From NCBI RefSeq assembly GCF_900185645.1, contig NZ_FYAM01000023.1:1054001-1118000 (forward strand): a stretch of DNA of 64,000 bases. Direction: 5' to 3'. The notes beneath the pieces were generated by a model. That model did not search any database, was not told the DNA's origin, and was given only the letters and a program-made list of their open reading frames with translations. The DNA is from Clostridium sp. BSD9I1 (lineage in GTDB: Bacteria; Bacillota; Clostridia; Clostridiales; Clostridiaceae). Position numbers and translations under genes: made by a program. Position 1 is the first letter of the stretch. Each line of letters starts with the position of its first letter. Below, piece by piece: positions 53,023 through 62,537 of the stretch.

Positions 53023-53583
53023 ATGAAAATTACTACACGAGATATGATTCTTGTTTCCTTATTTACATCTTTAACTGCTATTGGAACATTTATAAAAATC
53101 CCTCTAGAACCTGCACCCATTAATCTTCAATTTTTATTTACAGCACTTGCAGGAATACTACTTGGCTCTAGATTAGGTGCATTATCCCAAATTGTATATG
53201 TAACACTAGGATTATTAGGTCTTCCTGTATTTACAAAGCCAGGTGGTTTATCTTATATTTTTCAGCCTACTTTTGGATATTTAATAGGATATATTATTGC
53301 AGCTTATATTATAGGTAAACTATCCGAATCACAAAATAGGCCAAGCTTTTTAAAACTTTTAACTGCCTGTATTTCAGGAATAATTATTGTTTACATTATT
53401 GGAGTTCCTTATTTATACATTATATTAAAATATGTATCCTCAGTTACTATAACTATTCCTTCTGCATTAAAGACTGGATTTTTGATATTTCTTCCAGGTG
53501 ATTTGATTAAATGTATATTTACTGCATTTCTTGGAGTTAGAATTATACCTGTTATAAAACGTTATGGATTAGCTAATTCTTAA
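53023..53583 (+). CDS. bioY: biotin ECF transporter S component
   Basis: 186 residues, six membrane helices, of the BioY family that binds biotin in the energy-coupling-factor transporter. Motifs include PLEPAPINLQFLFTALAGILLGSRLGALSQIVYVTLGLLGLPVF and GGLSYIFQPTFGYLIGY. Start 53023, after GGAGG; in-frame 52951 lies at the promoter. The energy module is encoded elsewhere. Controlled by BirA. Confidence 0.95.
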   Translation: MKITTRDMILVSLFTSLTAIGTFIKIPLEPAPINLQFLFTALAGILLGSRLGALSQIVYVTLGLLGLPVFTKPGGLSYIFQPTFGYLIGYIIAAYIIGKLSESQNRPSFLKLLTACISGIIIVYIIGVPYLYIILKYVSSVTITIPSALKTGFLIFLPGDLIKCIFTAFLGVRIIPVIKRYGLANS

Positions 53584-53597
53584 AGATATAAATATAA

Positions 53598-53626
53598 AAA
53601 AATCAGGGAATACCTCCCTGATTTTA
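53598..53626. terminator. bidirectional terminator between bioY and birA
   Basis: AAAATCAGGGA pairs with TCCCTGATTTT around a 5-nt loop. The right arm lies across the end of birA. Confidence 0.85.
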
Positions 53627-54610
53627 TACATATCCATAAAGCCCTCTTACAGAAACTTCTCCTGATATTACTTCATGAATACTTCCATCCTGATATTTTA
53701 CAATAAGCTTTCCATCATCACTTAAATCCAATGCTTGTGCTTGAATTTCATCATTTCTATTAATTATTCTGACTGACTTCCCAATTAATATTGAATTTTC
53801 TCTGCAAATATCTATAGAAGTTTTTATATCTTCGTTTTTTATAAATTCTTTATATAATTCTTCTAAGTTATTTAAAATACTTGCAACCAAGGCTTTTCTC
53901 TCAATACTCTTACCTTCTTCAATTTTTAATGAGGTTGCAATTTCCTCAATTTCTTCTGGGAAATCCTCTTTATCAATATTTACATTTATGCCTATTCCCA
54001 TAACCACATAATTTACATTATTTATTTCCCCACTCATTTCAGTTAGTATTCCGCAAACCTTCTTATTATTTAATACTATGTCATTAGGCCATTTTATGTA
54101 TGCATTTATCCCCTGCTCTTTTATAGACTTTAGCACCGCCGCAGCTCCAACTTGAGTAATTTTTGCTACATTCATTGGGTCAATATCAGGTCTTAATACT
54201 ATAGACATCCATATTCCCTTAAATTTTGGAGAAACCCAATTACGTCCAAGCCTTCCCCTACCCATAGTTTGTTCTTCGCTTATTATTACTATTCCTTCTG
54301 AGCATCCACTACTTGCTAACTTTTTAGCTTCGTTATTAGTAGAATCTATTGAGTTAAAGTAAACTATTTGTTTACCTATATAGCTTGTATTTAAATAAGG
54401 ACTTATTTCTTCAAAAGTAAGCAAGTCTGGAGATGAAATTAACTTATATCCTTTTCTAGATACGGACTCTATATTATATCCATCTTCCTTTATTGCCTTC
54501 ATATATTTCCATACAGCAGCTCTTGAAATCCCCAAAGTACTGCTAATATCCTCTCCAGATATAAATTCATTTTCATTTTTCTTTAGTAATCTGATTATTT
54601 CTTCTTTCAA
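53624..54610 (-). CDS. birA: bifunctional biotin ligase / biotin operon repressor
   Basis: 328 residues. N-terminal helix-turn-helix (ISGEDISSTLGISRAAVWKYMKAIKEDGY) is retained, so it represses as well as ligates. The ligase has GRGRLGRNW (117-125), the biotinyl-AMP loop, and KWPNDIVLNNKKVCGIL (catalytic Lys), then an SH3-like C-terminal domain. TTG start at 54610 behind GGAGG. The obvious target is the operator in front of convergent bioY. Confidence 0.95.
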   Translation of the reverse strand: MKEEIIRLLKKNENEFISGEDISSTLGISRAAVWKYMKAIKEDGYNIESVSRKGYKLISSPDLLTFEEISPYLNTSYIGKQIVYFNSIDSTNNEAKKLASSGCSEGIVIISEEQTMGRGRLGRNWVSPKFKGIWMSIVLRPDIDPMNVAKITQVGAAAVLKSIKEQGINAYIKWPNDIVLNNKKVCGILTEMSGEINNVNYVVMGIGINVNIDKEDFPEEIEEIATSLKIEEGKSIERKALVASILNNLEELYKEFIKNEDIKTSIDICRENSILIGKSVRIINRNDEIQAQALDLSDDGKLIVKYQDGSIHEVISGEVSVRGLYGYV

Positions 54611-54776
54611 TGTGCCGCCTCCTTATCTTTTCATCATTATAACATTTTCATTTAGAAAAAGTACATATCATTAAATCTAAGTCAATCTTTTATTTGATAT
54701 AATATTAATTTATACTATAAATTGTTGTGATATATTAAATACAATCCAATAATTCAATAAAGAAGGAGTTATCTTT

Positions 54777-55322
54777 ATGAAATTACTATTTATCTCTGAT
54801 ATTCATGGTTCTTTATACTATTTAAATGAAGTTCTTCAATTATGCCAAAACGAAGATCCAAACTATATAATTATATTAGGTGATGAGTTATATCATGGAG
54901 CAAGAAATCCACTTCCAAAGGAATATAACCCAAAAGCAGCAACTGAACTGTTAAATTCTTACAAAGATAAAATTATTGCGGTTCGTGGAAATTGTGATAG
55001 TGAAGTTGACCAGATGGTTTTAGAATATCCAATGCTTAGTGATTATTCCATAATTCTTTATAATGATAAAAGACTATTCTTAACTCATGGTCATATTTAT
55101 AATAGTGATAATTTGCCTAATTTAAGTACAGGTGATGTATTAATTTATGGTCACACCCATGTACCTTTAGCTGAAAAACATAAGGATATATTTATATTAA
55201 ACCCTGGTTCCATAACCTTTCCAAAAGAAAACACACCTAATTCTTATGGTGTGCTTGAAGACCACATATTTAAAATTAAAACTTTAGATGGCGACATTTA
55301 TAAGGAAATCGAACTAAAATAG
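54777..55322 (+). CDS. yfcE: YfcE/MJ0936-type metallophosphoesterase
   Basis: 181 residues with motifs SDIHGS, GDELYHG, GNCDSE, THGH and GHTHVP; the set of metal ligands for a two-metal phosphodiesterase. It could cleave cyclic nucleotides or small phosphodiesters. AAGGAG site. Stands alone, ends at a hairpin (55334-55374). Confidence 0.92.
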   Translation: MKLLFISDIHGSLYYLNEVLQLCQNEDPNYIIILGDELYHGARNPLPKEYNPKAATELLNSYKDKIIAVRGNCDSEVDQMVLEYPMLSDYSIILYNDKRLFLTHGHIYNSDNLPNLSTGDVLIYGHTHVPLAEKHKDIFILNPGSITFPKENTPNSYGVLEDHIFKIKTLDGDIYKEIELK

Positions 55323-55333
55323 TCTTCAATTGT

Positions 55334-55374
55334 TCCCAAATATGTATTATCCTCGTCACCATTACATATTTGGG
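55334..55374. terminator. inverted repeat between yfcE and the EamA gene
   Basis: CCCAAATATGTA pairs with TACATATTTGGG around a 15-nt loop, and may end both convergent transcripts. Confidence 0.55.
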
Positions 55375-55387
55375 AAGTAGAATATCC

Positions 55388-56284
55388 TTATAAAAACAGT
55401 ACCCCTACCCCTACAATGGTAATTAGTGATCCAACTATTTCCCTTGAAGTAACCTTTTCCTTCAATATTCTAATTGCAGGCGGAATGATTAAAACAGGAG
55501 TTATGGATGTAATTGTTGCAGCTACTCCAGCTGTAGTATGCTGAATTGCTAGCAATGAAAATGACACTCCTAAAAATGGCCCAAAAATCGCTCCAAGAGA
55601 GATTCTTTTTAAGGCATAGGCATCTTTAAAAGCTATACTTAAATTTCCCCACTTCTTCATTACAGTAATCAATATAGTAAATCCAAAAATTCCAGCAATT
55701 ATACGTATTTGCGTAGCTGCAAAAGGATTATAATTCCCCATTCCTACTTTACTTAATATAACGCCACACGCTTGCCCTAAAGATCCCAAAAACGCAAAAG
55801 CTAGTCCCTTTGCAGGATGAGCAAATTCAACCTTATTCTCATCTGAATCCTTCTTAAAAACTACTATTGCAATCCCTATTATTGTAATTGCCATTCCTAT
55901 AATACTTATTTTACTTAATCTCTCACCAAAAACTATATAGCTTATTATTGCAGTAATTGGAGGTGAAGTTGCCATTACAAGCATCGCAATTCTCGAGCCC
56001 ACTTCAACATAAGCTTGAAACAAAAATAAATCTCCTAAAACAAATCCTATAATTCCTGAGATTAATAGCCATAGCCATGTACTTCCAGTGGCATCTATAG
56101 GTAAAAATAAACCTCTAGTTATGAGCGTATATATGCTTATTAACACAAAACCTATCAAAAGTCTTATAAGATTTACAGATAATGATCCAACTTTTTTACC
56201 TGCTGACTCAAATGCCAGCGCTGTAACAGTCCAAAACATTGCTGTTAGTAATGCTGCAAATTCGCCAAAATGTGACTGTAACAT
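55388..56284 (-). CDS. EamA/DMT family transporter
   Basis: 298 residues, ten membrane helices in two EamA halves (FGEFAALLTAMFWTVTALAFESAGKK; FAHPAKGLAFAFLGSLGQACGVILSKVG), C-terminal PVLIIPPAIRILKEKVTSREIVGSLITIVGVGVLFL. Drug/metabolite exporter. Substrate unknown. GGAGGGG site. Confidence 0.88.
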   Translation of the reverse strand: MLQSHFGEFAALLTAMFWTVTALAFESAGKKVGSLSVNLIRLLIGFVLISIYTLITRGLFLPIDATGSTWLWLLISGIIGFVLGDLFLFQAYVEVGSRIAMLVMATSPPITAIISYIVFGERLSKISIIGMAITIIGIAIVVFKKDSDENKVEFAHPAKGLAFAFLGSLGQACGVILSKVGMGNYNPFAATQIRIIAGIFGFTILITVMKKWGNLSIAFKDAYALKRISLGAIFGPFLGVSFSLLAIQHTTAGVAATITSITPVLIIPPAIRILKEKVTSREIVGSLITIVGVGVLFL

Positions 56285-56526
56285 AAAATCCCCTCCACCA
56301 AACCATATTCTTTCCTAATTTTACTAAGTTATATTATACCATAACTATTTCTTAATTATATTTAAAATATAACAACATTCTTATTCACTTAAAGATATTT
56401 AACACTCTTTCTATAAATAATATATATTGTTTCTTAATTTTCATATGAAAAAGTTTATATTTTGTTTATAATTAGTTTATGAAAAATAGAGATATACATT
56501 TTAAAATAAACTTATGAAGGACCTTC

Positions 56527-57795
56527 ATGAAAACAAACCTAAAGGAGATGTTATTAAAAATGAAATTAAAGAAAAAAACAGCAATGTTTTTAAGCTTTGC
56601 TCTAGGAACTGTAATGTTTGCTTCTACAGCTATGGCAGAAGTAATGTCTAAAAGTGGATATGATCAATTAAAGGATTCTATGAAATACACAGCTGAAAGT
56701 CTTACCTCAGATGTTTCAAGTTATACTTTAGACATGTCTTTTGCACTAAAGGATAATGGTACTGTTATTTCATCTGAAACCTCACTTAATAAATATGATG
56801 TTTCAAAACAAGCTATGGAAAACGTATCAACAAATATTGATGGTAAAGTTAAAAGAGATAATTATTACTACGCTGACAAAAATGGTTATATAAATAAAAA
56901 CAGTGACCAAAATGTATATTATGTAAGTGAGTATACAAGTCCTCGTGAAGTAAATTCTTTTAAAAATCCATTTAAAGAAAAAGAAGCTAGCGATGTTGAA
57001 AAAATAGCAGATGCTCTTGTAGGTAATTTAAAAGATTCTGTTATTGTTACTGAAAATACAGATGGAAGTAAGGTATTATCTGGATCTTTAAAAGAATCAC
57101 AAATACCAGCACTAGTTAATGCTGTAGTATCCCTACAATCTAAAAATGAATTTGGCAATAGAAATAATAACCAAGATAATATGCCAAAAATCACAAAGGA
57201 TATCTTTGTTAAAGAAATATCCGGTAAAATGGTAGTAAATAAAGATGGATTAATCCAAAGCATACTTGGAACTGGTGTACTTTCTGGTAAGGACGATAGC
57301 GGAAAAGAACATGTTATAACTTTAGAATTATTAGGAAAAGTAACAAATGTAAACTCAACTGTTGTTAAAAAGCCTGATCTTTCTGGCAAGACTGTAGAAA
57401 AAAATACAGAAAGAGATTATAACAAGCTAACTAACCCAGAAATATATGTTGGACAATATAAAACTGATATTATAATAGAAAAAAATAATAAGTTTGAAAA
57501 AATAGGTGAAAAATTTGTTGATATTACTAATGCAACTGAAACTAGTATTAGCGGAAGATATCATGAAGAATATTTAAAGGGTTATGAAAACTATGCCTCT
57601 GATAAGAAAGACTTTGAATTTAGCGCAAAATTCGAAAAAAATAATGGCACTTATGGACCTTTTACTGCTTCTGATAATACTATAAAAGGTGATATATCTG
57701 TAAATCCATATTCAGCAAATATATACTTTAATATAAATGAACGTGTAAGAACAAACATTTTATCTGACAGTGAGTACAGCAGAGTATTTAATTAA
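56527..57795 (+). CDS. secreted protein, unassigned (ABC/two-component neighbourhood)
   Basis: 422 residues with a signal peptide (MKLKKKTAMFLSFALGTVMFASTAMA, probably cut at AMA-EVM). Most of the mature part is beta-rich with few cysteines: SKSGYDQLKDSMKYTAESLTSDVSSYTLDMSFALKDNG, then a repeat-like SGRYHEEYLKGYENYASDKKDFEF. Comparable proteins, in outline, occur beside BcrAB-type ABC systems in clostridia. The start could be 56527 (AAGGA 5 nt upstream) or 56560. Terminator follows; ABC genes are 84 nt further. Confidence 0.72.
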   Translation: MKTNLKEMLLKMKLKKKTAMFLSFALGTVMFASTAMAEVMSKSGYDQLKDSMKYTAESLTSDVSSYTLDMSFALKDNGTVISSETSLNKYDVSKQAMENVSTNIDGKVKRDNYYYADKNGYINKNSDQNVYYVSEYTSPREVNSFKNPFKEKEASDVEKIADALVGNLKDSVIVTENTDGSKVLSGSLKESQIPALVNAVVSLQSKNEFGNRNNNQDNMPKITKDIFVKEISGKMVVNKDGLIQSILGTGVLSGKDDSGKEHVITLELLGKVTNVNSTVVKKPDLSGKTVEKNTERDYNKLTNPEIYVGQYKTDIIIEKNNKFEKIGEKFVDITNATETSISGRYHEEYLKGYENYASDKKDFEFSAKFEKNNGTYGPFTASDNTIKGDISVNPYSANIYFNINERVRTNILSDSEYSRVFN

Positions 57796-57807
57796 TAATA
57801 TCTATAA

Positions 57808-57846
57808 TAACTTGTCGGTATTACTATACCGACAGGTTATTTTTAA
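57808..57846 (+). terminator. terminator after the secreted-protein gene
   Basis: AACTTGTCGGTAT pairs with ATACCGACAGGTT around a 4-nt loop, followed by ATTTTT. Confidence 0.8.
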
Positions 57847-57879
57847 AGCTTTATTATAATAAGTTTTGGAGGGATTTAA

Positions 57880-58605
57880 ATGGACAAAGTTATAGAAATT
57901 CAAGACCTTTCCAAAGTATATAAAAATGGACGAGGTATAACTGACATTAATCTTGATATATATAAGGGTGATATTTTTGGATTTTTAGGACCAAATGGTG
58001 CTGGTAAAACCACTGCCATGAAAATCATGGCCGGCCTCATAAAGCCTGATAGTGGTGATGTTAAAATTTTAGGTCATAGTATCTTAAATGATTTTGAGGC
58101 AGCTATAGCAAAGGTTGGCTGTATTATAGAAACTGCTGAATCATATCCCTTTTTAACAGCTTTTGAAAACTTAAAACAATTTTCAAGATATTATAAAGAT
58201 GTTGATTCTAAAAGAATCGAAGAAGTTTTAGAGCTTACTGGTCTTTTAAGATACAAAAATGAAAAGCCAAGAAAATTCTCTCTTGGAATGAAACAAAGAC
58301 TTGGAATTGCTGCTGCAATTTTATCAAGGCCTGAGGTAGTTATACTAGATGAACCTTTAAATGGTCTTGACGTAGAAGGCATGATTGATATGAGGAACAT
58401 TATAAAAGATCTTGCAGAAAAAGAAAATACTACATTCTTTATATCAAGTCATCTCATCCATGATGTAGAACTTACCTGTACCCGTATTGGAGTTTTATAT
58501 AACGGGAAAATGCTTAATGTAGATACAACAAAAAATATATTGAATAACTATGCTTCCCTTGAAAATTATTTTATTAGTGAGGTAGAACGAAATGGTAGGA
58601 TTTAA
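57880..58605 (+). CDS. ABC transporter ATP-binding protein (BcrA-like)
   Basis: 241 residues with Walker A GPNGAGKTT, signature FSLGMKQRLG, and Walker B VVILDEPLNGLDVEGM. The family is that of bacitracin/lantibiotic exporters. It overlaps the permease gene by 14 nt, implying translation coupling. GGAGGG site. Confidence 0.93.
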   Translation: MDKVIEIQDLSKVYKNGRGITDINLDIYKGDIFGFLGPNGAGKTTAMKIMAGLIKPDSGDVKILGHSILNDFEAAIAKVGCIIETAESYPFLTAFENLKQFSRYYKDVDSKRIEEVLELTGLLRYKNEKPRKFSLGMKQRLGIAAAILSRPEVVILDEPLNGLDVEGMIDMRNIIKDLAEKENTTFFISSHLIHDVELTCTRIGVLYNGKMLNVDTTKNILNNYASLENYFISEVERNGRI

Positions 58606-59344
58606 AGCAGCTTTAATAAATGAACTTGAAAAACTATATAAAAAGAAAAAAGTTTTAGTGGCAGCTATAATGTCACTTATTTTCATTATATTTGGCCAAT
58701 TTTCTATCATTGGTCTTAGGAGCGGTTTTGGAGTTCGCGGAACTTCCGGGGTTGACTTCCCTCTACTTGTGCTTTCTGTTGTTGTTAATACAATTCTCCC
58801 TCTATTTACAGCACTTGTAACTATAGATAGCTTTTCTGGAGAATTTGCTCAAAACACTATGAAGATTGCACTTACAAGGCCAATTACAAGATTAAAGTTT
58901 TTTTCTGCAAAACTCACTGCTGTAATAATATTTGTACTAGTTAATCTTATGTTTGTAATGATTTTTTCAACTATAACTGGTATGATTTTTAATTCTAGTT
59001 CATTTACCATGCAAGGAATTGTTAAAATACTTGTTTCTTATTTAGTCACATTGTTTCCAATGATAGTATTGTCATTAGTAATTATACTTTTTACAAATAT
59101 ACTTAAAAGCGGAATAAGTGTATTTTTTATCTCTATCCTTATTTTTATAGTTTTCAAAGCCTTAGGAATTGTTTTTTCAAGCTATTCTGCTTTGTTTTTT
59201 ACAAGTATGATGGATTGGTACAAACTATGGATTATGAATGACATTTCCTTTTTAAAAATTCTTCGACAGTTTATGATGATGTTTAGTTATGCTATACTAT
59301 TATTTACAGGTGCCTATTATTTATTTGATAAAAAGGATTTCTAG
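58592..59344 (+). CDS. ABC-2 type permease (BcrB-like)
   Basis: 250 residues, six membrane helices; family pattern includes FKAALINELEKLYKKKKVLVAAI and EFAQNTMKIALTRPITRLKFFSAKL. It is overlapped by the ATPase gene and followed by a kinase gene. Together they would export a peptide or lipid-linked compound. Confidence 0.88.
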   Translation: MVGFKAALINELEKLYKKKKVLVAAIMSLIFIIFGQFSIIGLRSGFGVRGTSGVDFPLLVLSVVVNTILPLFTALVTIDSFSGEFAQNTMKIALTRPITRLKFFSAKLTAVIIFVLVNLMFVMIFSTITGMIFNSSSFTMQGIVKILVSYLVTLFPMIVLSLVIILFTNILKSGISVFFISILIFIVFKALGIVFSSYSALFFTSMMDWYKLWIMNDISFLKILRQFMMMFSYAILLFTGAYYLFDKKDF

Positions 59345-59372
59345 GCAAATAACATTCTATAAGGTGAGCAAA

Positions 59373-60809
59373 ATGGATATAAAAAGACGTCTACTTATTT
59401 CTAATACTATAACTGTTATAACACCGTTTATAATTGCAATTTTATCAGCCTTTATATTTACACTTGTATCTTCAAAAGTTTTTAATAGAAATATTAGCTA
59501 TGATAAATTCACAAAATTAATGGTTGCAAGATATCAGCTTATAACTGCAGTAAAGGACGTGTCAAAATCTAGCCCGGGGACCATTGAAGATAGTAAATTT
59601 CAAAAATATCTATACGATAAGCTTTCAGATATTAATGGAGAAATCATAATAATTAAAAATAACAATGTCATATTTTCATCAAAAAATATAACTAAAATTG
59701 ATATAGAAAAGTCTTTAGAAGTAATACGAACTAATTCTTTAAAAAATACGGTGAAAATTAGCGATGGTTCTTATATGGTTGACGGTGCTTCACTTGTATT
59801 TAAAGATGAATCCATCGGAAATGTAATACTGCTTTCACCAGTTGGAAAAGATACAGATGTTTTCAAAAAGTTTATTATTACTCTGATAAGTGTATTCTTT
59901 ATATCATTTATAGGAATTAACTTATTTATGTCTTACCTTTTTTCAAAGCGAATATTAACTCCTATTTCACTGCTTAAAAAAGCTGCTGCTGAAATTAGTA
60001 GAGGTGATTTAAACTTTGAAATTATAGAAAGTGGTGACGGAGAAATTAGAGAGTTATGTGCTGATTTTGAAGCTATGAGATTACAGCTAAAGGATTCTAT
60101 TCGCATGAAAATGAAATATGATGATAATAGAAAAATGCTAGTTTCTAGTATATCTCACGACTTAAAAACCCCCATAACTTCCATAAAGGGGTATGTAGAG
60201 GGGATTTTAGATGGTGTGGCAAATACTCCTGAAAAGACGGAACGTTATTTAAAAACCATTTATTCAAAATCTGAACAAATCGATGTTATGATCGATGATT
60301 TACTTTTATACTCAAAATTAGATTTAAATCAAATTCCTTTTAATTATGAAAAGACGGATATTGTTGAATACTTTGACTATTGCATTTTAGAAAGCTCACC
60401 AGAGCTGGAAAAATATAATATACATATTGATTTTCAAAATAATCTAAAGGATTTTCGCTATGTTATGCTTGATAGAGCGAGAATGAAGCGAGTTATAGTT
60501 AATATTATTGATAACTCTCGCAAGTATATGGATAAAGAAAACGGCCTAATAACAATAATGCTTAGAGAAACTAATTCTAGCATTATTATTGAAATAAAAG
60601 ATAATGGCTCTGGTATTGATAAAAGTGATGTAAGTAAAATATTTGATAGATTTTATAGATCAGATTTAGCAAGAAGTGATGCAAAAGGCAGCGGGTTAGG
60701 ACTTGCAATCGCTAAGCAAATTGTAGAAGGCCACAAGGGTAAAATATGGGCAATAAGCCATGAAGATGAAGGTACCAGTATAATAATTTCACTAGCAAAA
60801 ACTATTTAA
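59373..60809 (+). CDS. sensor histidine kinase
   Basis: 478 residues. Two membrane helices (about 15-35 and 165-187), HAMP (ILTPISLLKKAAAEISRGDLNFEI), H-box LVSSISHDLKTPITSIKGYVEGI, and ATPase N box NIIDNSRKYM, DNGSGID, GSGLGLAIAKQI. Start 59373, after AAGGTGAG; an in-frame ATG at 59289 lies inside the permease gene. Pairs with the next gene. Confidence 0.92.
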   Translation: MDIKRRLLISNTITVITPFIIAILSAFIFTLVSSKVFNRNISYDKFTKLMVARYQLITAVKDVSKSSPGTIEDSKFQKYLYDKLSDINGEIIIIKNNNVIFSSKNITKIDIEKSLEVIRTNSLKNTVKISDGSYMVDGASLVFKDESIGNVILLSPVGKDTDVFKKFIITLISVFFISFIGINLFMSYLFSKRILTPISLLKKAAAEISRGDLNFEIIESGDGEIRELCADFEAMRLQLKDSIRMKMKYDDNRKMLVSSISHDLKTPITSIKGYVEGILDGVANTPEKTERYLKTIYSKSEQIDVMIDDLLLYSKLDLNQIPFNYEKTDIVEYFDYCILESSPELEKYNIHIDFQNNLKDFRYVMLDRARMKRVIVNIIDNSRKYMDKENGLITIMLRETNSSIIIEIKDNGSGIDKSDVSKIFDRFYRSDLARSDAKGSGLGLAIAKQIVEGHKGKIWAISHEDEGTSIIISLAKTI

Positions 60810-60823
60810 AAATGGAGAGCATT

Positions 60824-61519
60824 ATGAAAAAAATTTTAATTATTGAAGATGATTTAAGTATTGCAGAACTTCAAAAGGATTATTTAGAGCTCAACAACTT
60901 TGAAGTTACTATATGTACAGATGGTGTTCAAGGTTTAAATACCTTAAAGGAGACTAGCTTTGATCTCTTGATACTTGATATTATGATTCCTAAAATTGAT
61001 GGATTAAGCATTTTGCGTAGTATTCAAGACTCTAAGGAGATTCCTGTTTTACTTGTTTCTGCAAAAAAAGAGGAAATTGATAAAATTAAAGGATTAAGTC
61101 TTGGGGCAGATGATTATATTACAAAACCATTTAGTCCTGGTGAATTAGTTGCTAGAGTTAAATCTCATATTCAAAATTATGAGAGAATAAGAACTAAGTT
61201 CTCTTCGAAAGTTAAAAATGATATTATAACAATACGAGGTTTGGAAATAATTAAAAGTTCACGACAAGCATTTATAAATGGTAATGAAATAAATTTAGCT
61301 CAAAAGGAATTTGATTTACTGCTTTGTTTGGCCGAAAATCCAAACAGAGTATTTAGTAGAGAAGAATTATTTGAACGAATTTGGGGGCTTGATGCTCTTG
61401 GCGATACTGCCACTATAACTGTTCATATTAGAAGAATAAGGGAAAAAATAGAATCCTCTCCTTCCAACCCTCAATATGTTGAAACTGTTTGGGGTGCTGG
61501 GTACAAGCTTAGAGTTTAA
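60824..61519 (+). CDS. OmpR/PhoB-family response regulator
   Basis: 231 residues: receiver with Asp in DLLILDIMIPKIDG, Lys in DDYITKPFSPGE, and DNA-binding domain FSREELFERIWGLDALGDTATITVHIRRIREKIE. Start 60824 (GGAGA, 5 nt); in-frame 60812 has no site of its own. The pair probably controls the ABC genes and the secreted protein upstream. Confidence 0.93.
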   Translation: MKKILIIEDDLSIAELQKDYLELNNFEVTICTDGVQGLNTLKETSFDLLILDIMIPKIDGLSILRSIQDSKEIPVLLVSAKKEEIDKIKGLSLGADDYITKPFSPGELVARVKSHIQNYERIRTKFSSKVKNDIITIRGLEIIKSSRQAFINGNEINLAQKEFDLLLCLAENPNRVFSREELFERIWGLDALGDTATITVHIRRIREKIESSPSNPQYVETVWGAGYKLRV

Positions 61520-61553
61520 AAAGGAACTTTCGCCAAAGCGAAAGTTCCTTTTT
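61518..61553. terminator. bidirectional terminator between response regulator and DUF368
   Basis: AAAAGGAACTTTCGC pairs with GCGAAAGTTCCTTTT around a 4-nt loop, with T residues on both sides. Confidence 0.88.
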
Positions 61554-62355
61554 AAATGTCTTTTTCACTTATATATCGGATTGCTATAAATCCTATTATA
61601 AAAGCTATTAAAGAAGTTACAATGCTAATTCCACCAGGTATACCTGGAAATACAGGTATAATAGAGCCTATAACAAATCCTAAAATCAATAAATATGTTT
61701 TGCTTGGATATCTTTTAAGTAAGTTTTCTATCCCCCTAGTAGTTGCTAAAATACCTATAACAACTCCTATGCCTAAAGGTATTAAAAAAGGTACATTTCT
61801 ATTATTTACAGCATTTAATGTTACATCATACAAATTTAATGTAAGCAGCATAAAAGATGCGCTTATCCCAGGTAAAATCAAGGCTATGGAAACTACCACA
61901 CCTGCAATTAAAAGAAATACTATGCTTAAAACTCCTTGTGATGTTGCCAGTGTAGTAGCTGCTGCTGGATCTGATCCCATTAAAAGAACTATTACAAAAC
62001 CAATAAGTAAAAATAATAAATCTCCTTTATTCTTTTTACGTGAAGTTGATTTCTTATATAATACTGGTATTCCACCACAAATAACTCCTATAAATAAAAA
62101 CCTCATTACAAATGGCTGACTCGCTAAAGCTGATTCTAATATTTTACTAAATAAAATAAGAGCTGTAAGTCCACCTAGTCCAATCTCTAGTAATAGCATA
62201 GTATGTGCTTTTATATCTTCAAAAAAATGACCAATTGAATGAATCAAATCATCATAAATTCCAAGTATTATTGCCATTGTTCCACCGCTAACTCCAGGAA
62301 CTAATGTAGCTATGCCAATAACTATTCCTTTTAAAAAGTTTTTAATGAATTTCAT
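61552..62355 (-). CDS. DUF368 membrane protein
   Basis: 267 residues with 7-8 membrane helices. Family features: FLKGIVIGIATLVPGVSGGTMAIILGIYDDLI at the N-terminus and the repeated IALILPGISASFMLLTLNLYD. DUF368 proteins are linked to undecaprenyl-phosphate translocation (PopT). Start 62355, after GGAGG; the GTG at 62367 lies on the site itself. Confidence 0.9.
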   Translation of the reverse strand: MKFIKNFLKGIVIGIATLVPGVSGGTMAIILGIYDDLIHSIGHFFEDIKAHTMLLLEIGLGGLTALILFSKILESALASQPFVMRFLFIGVICGGIPVLYKKSTSRKKNKGDLLFLLIGFVIVLLMGSDPAAATTLATSQGVLSIVFLLIAGVVVSIALILPGISASFMLLTLNLYDVTLNAVNNRNVPFLIPLGIGVVIGILATTRGIENLLKRYPSKTYLLILGFVIGSIIPVFPGIPGGISIVTSLIAFIIGFIAIRYISEKDI

Positions 62356-62483
62356 GTTATCCTCCACTAATTAATTATGTAAGTTATTTTTTATTTATTA
62401 TATCATACATTCAAATACTTTTTAGTTTCTAAGTTCTTAATTTATTCTTACATTTTACACGAGGCCATGCGATTAAATAAAAT

Positions 62484-62527
62484 ATTCCAGTTTATATTAT
62501 TACTAACATTACAACATAAACTGGAAT
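62484..62527 (-). terminator. terminator of the VTC/DUF4956 operon
   Basis: ATTCCAGTTTAT pairs perfectly with ATAAACTGGAAT around a 20-nt loop; a T-rich stretch follows on the minus side. Confidence 0.65.
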
Positions 62528-62537
62528 CTAAAGTTTG

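Noticed and set aside
61556-62119. 187-codon ORF antisense to DUF368
   Set aside because: Antisense frame of a clear membrane-protein gene.
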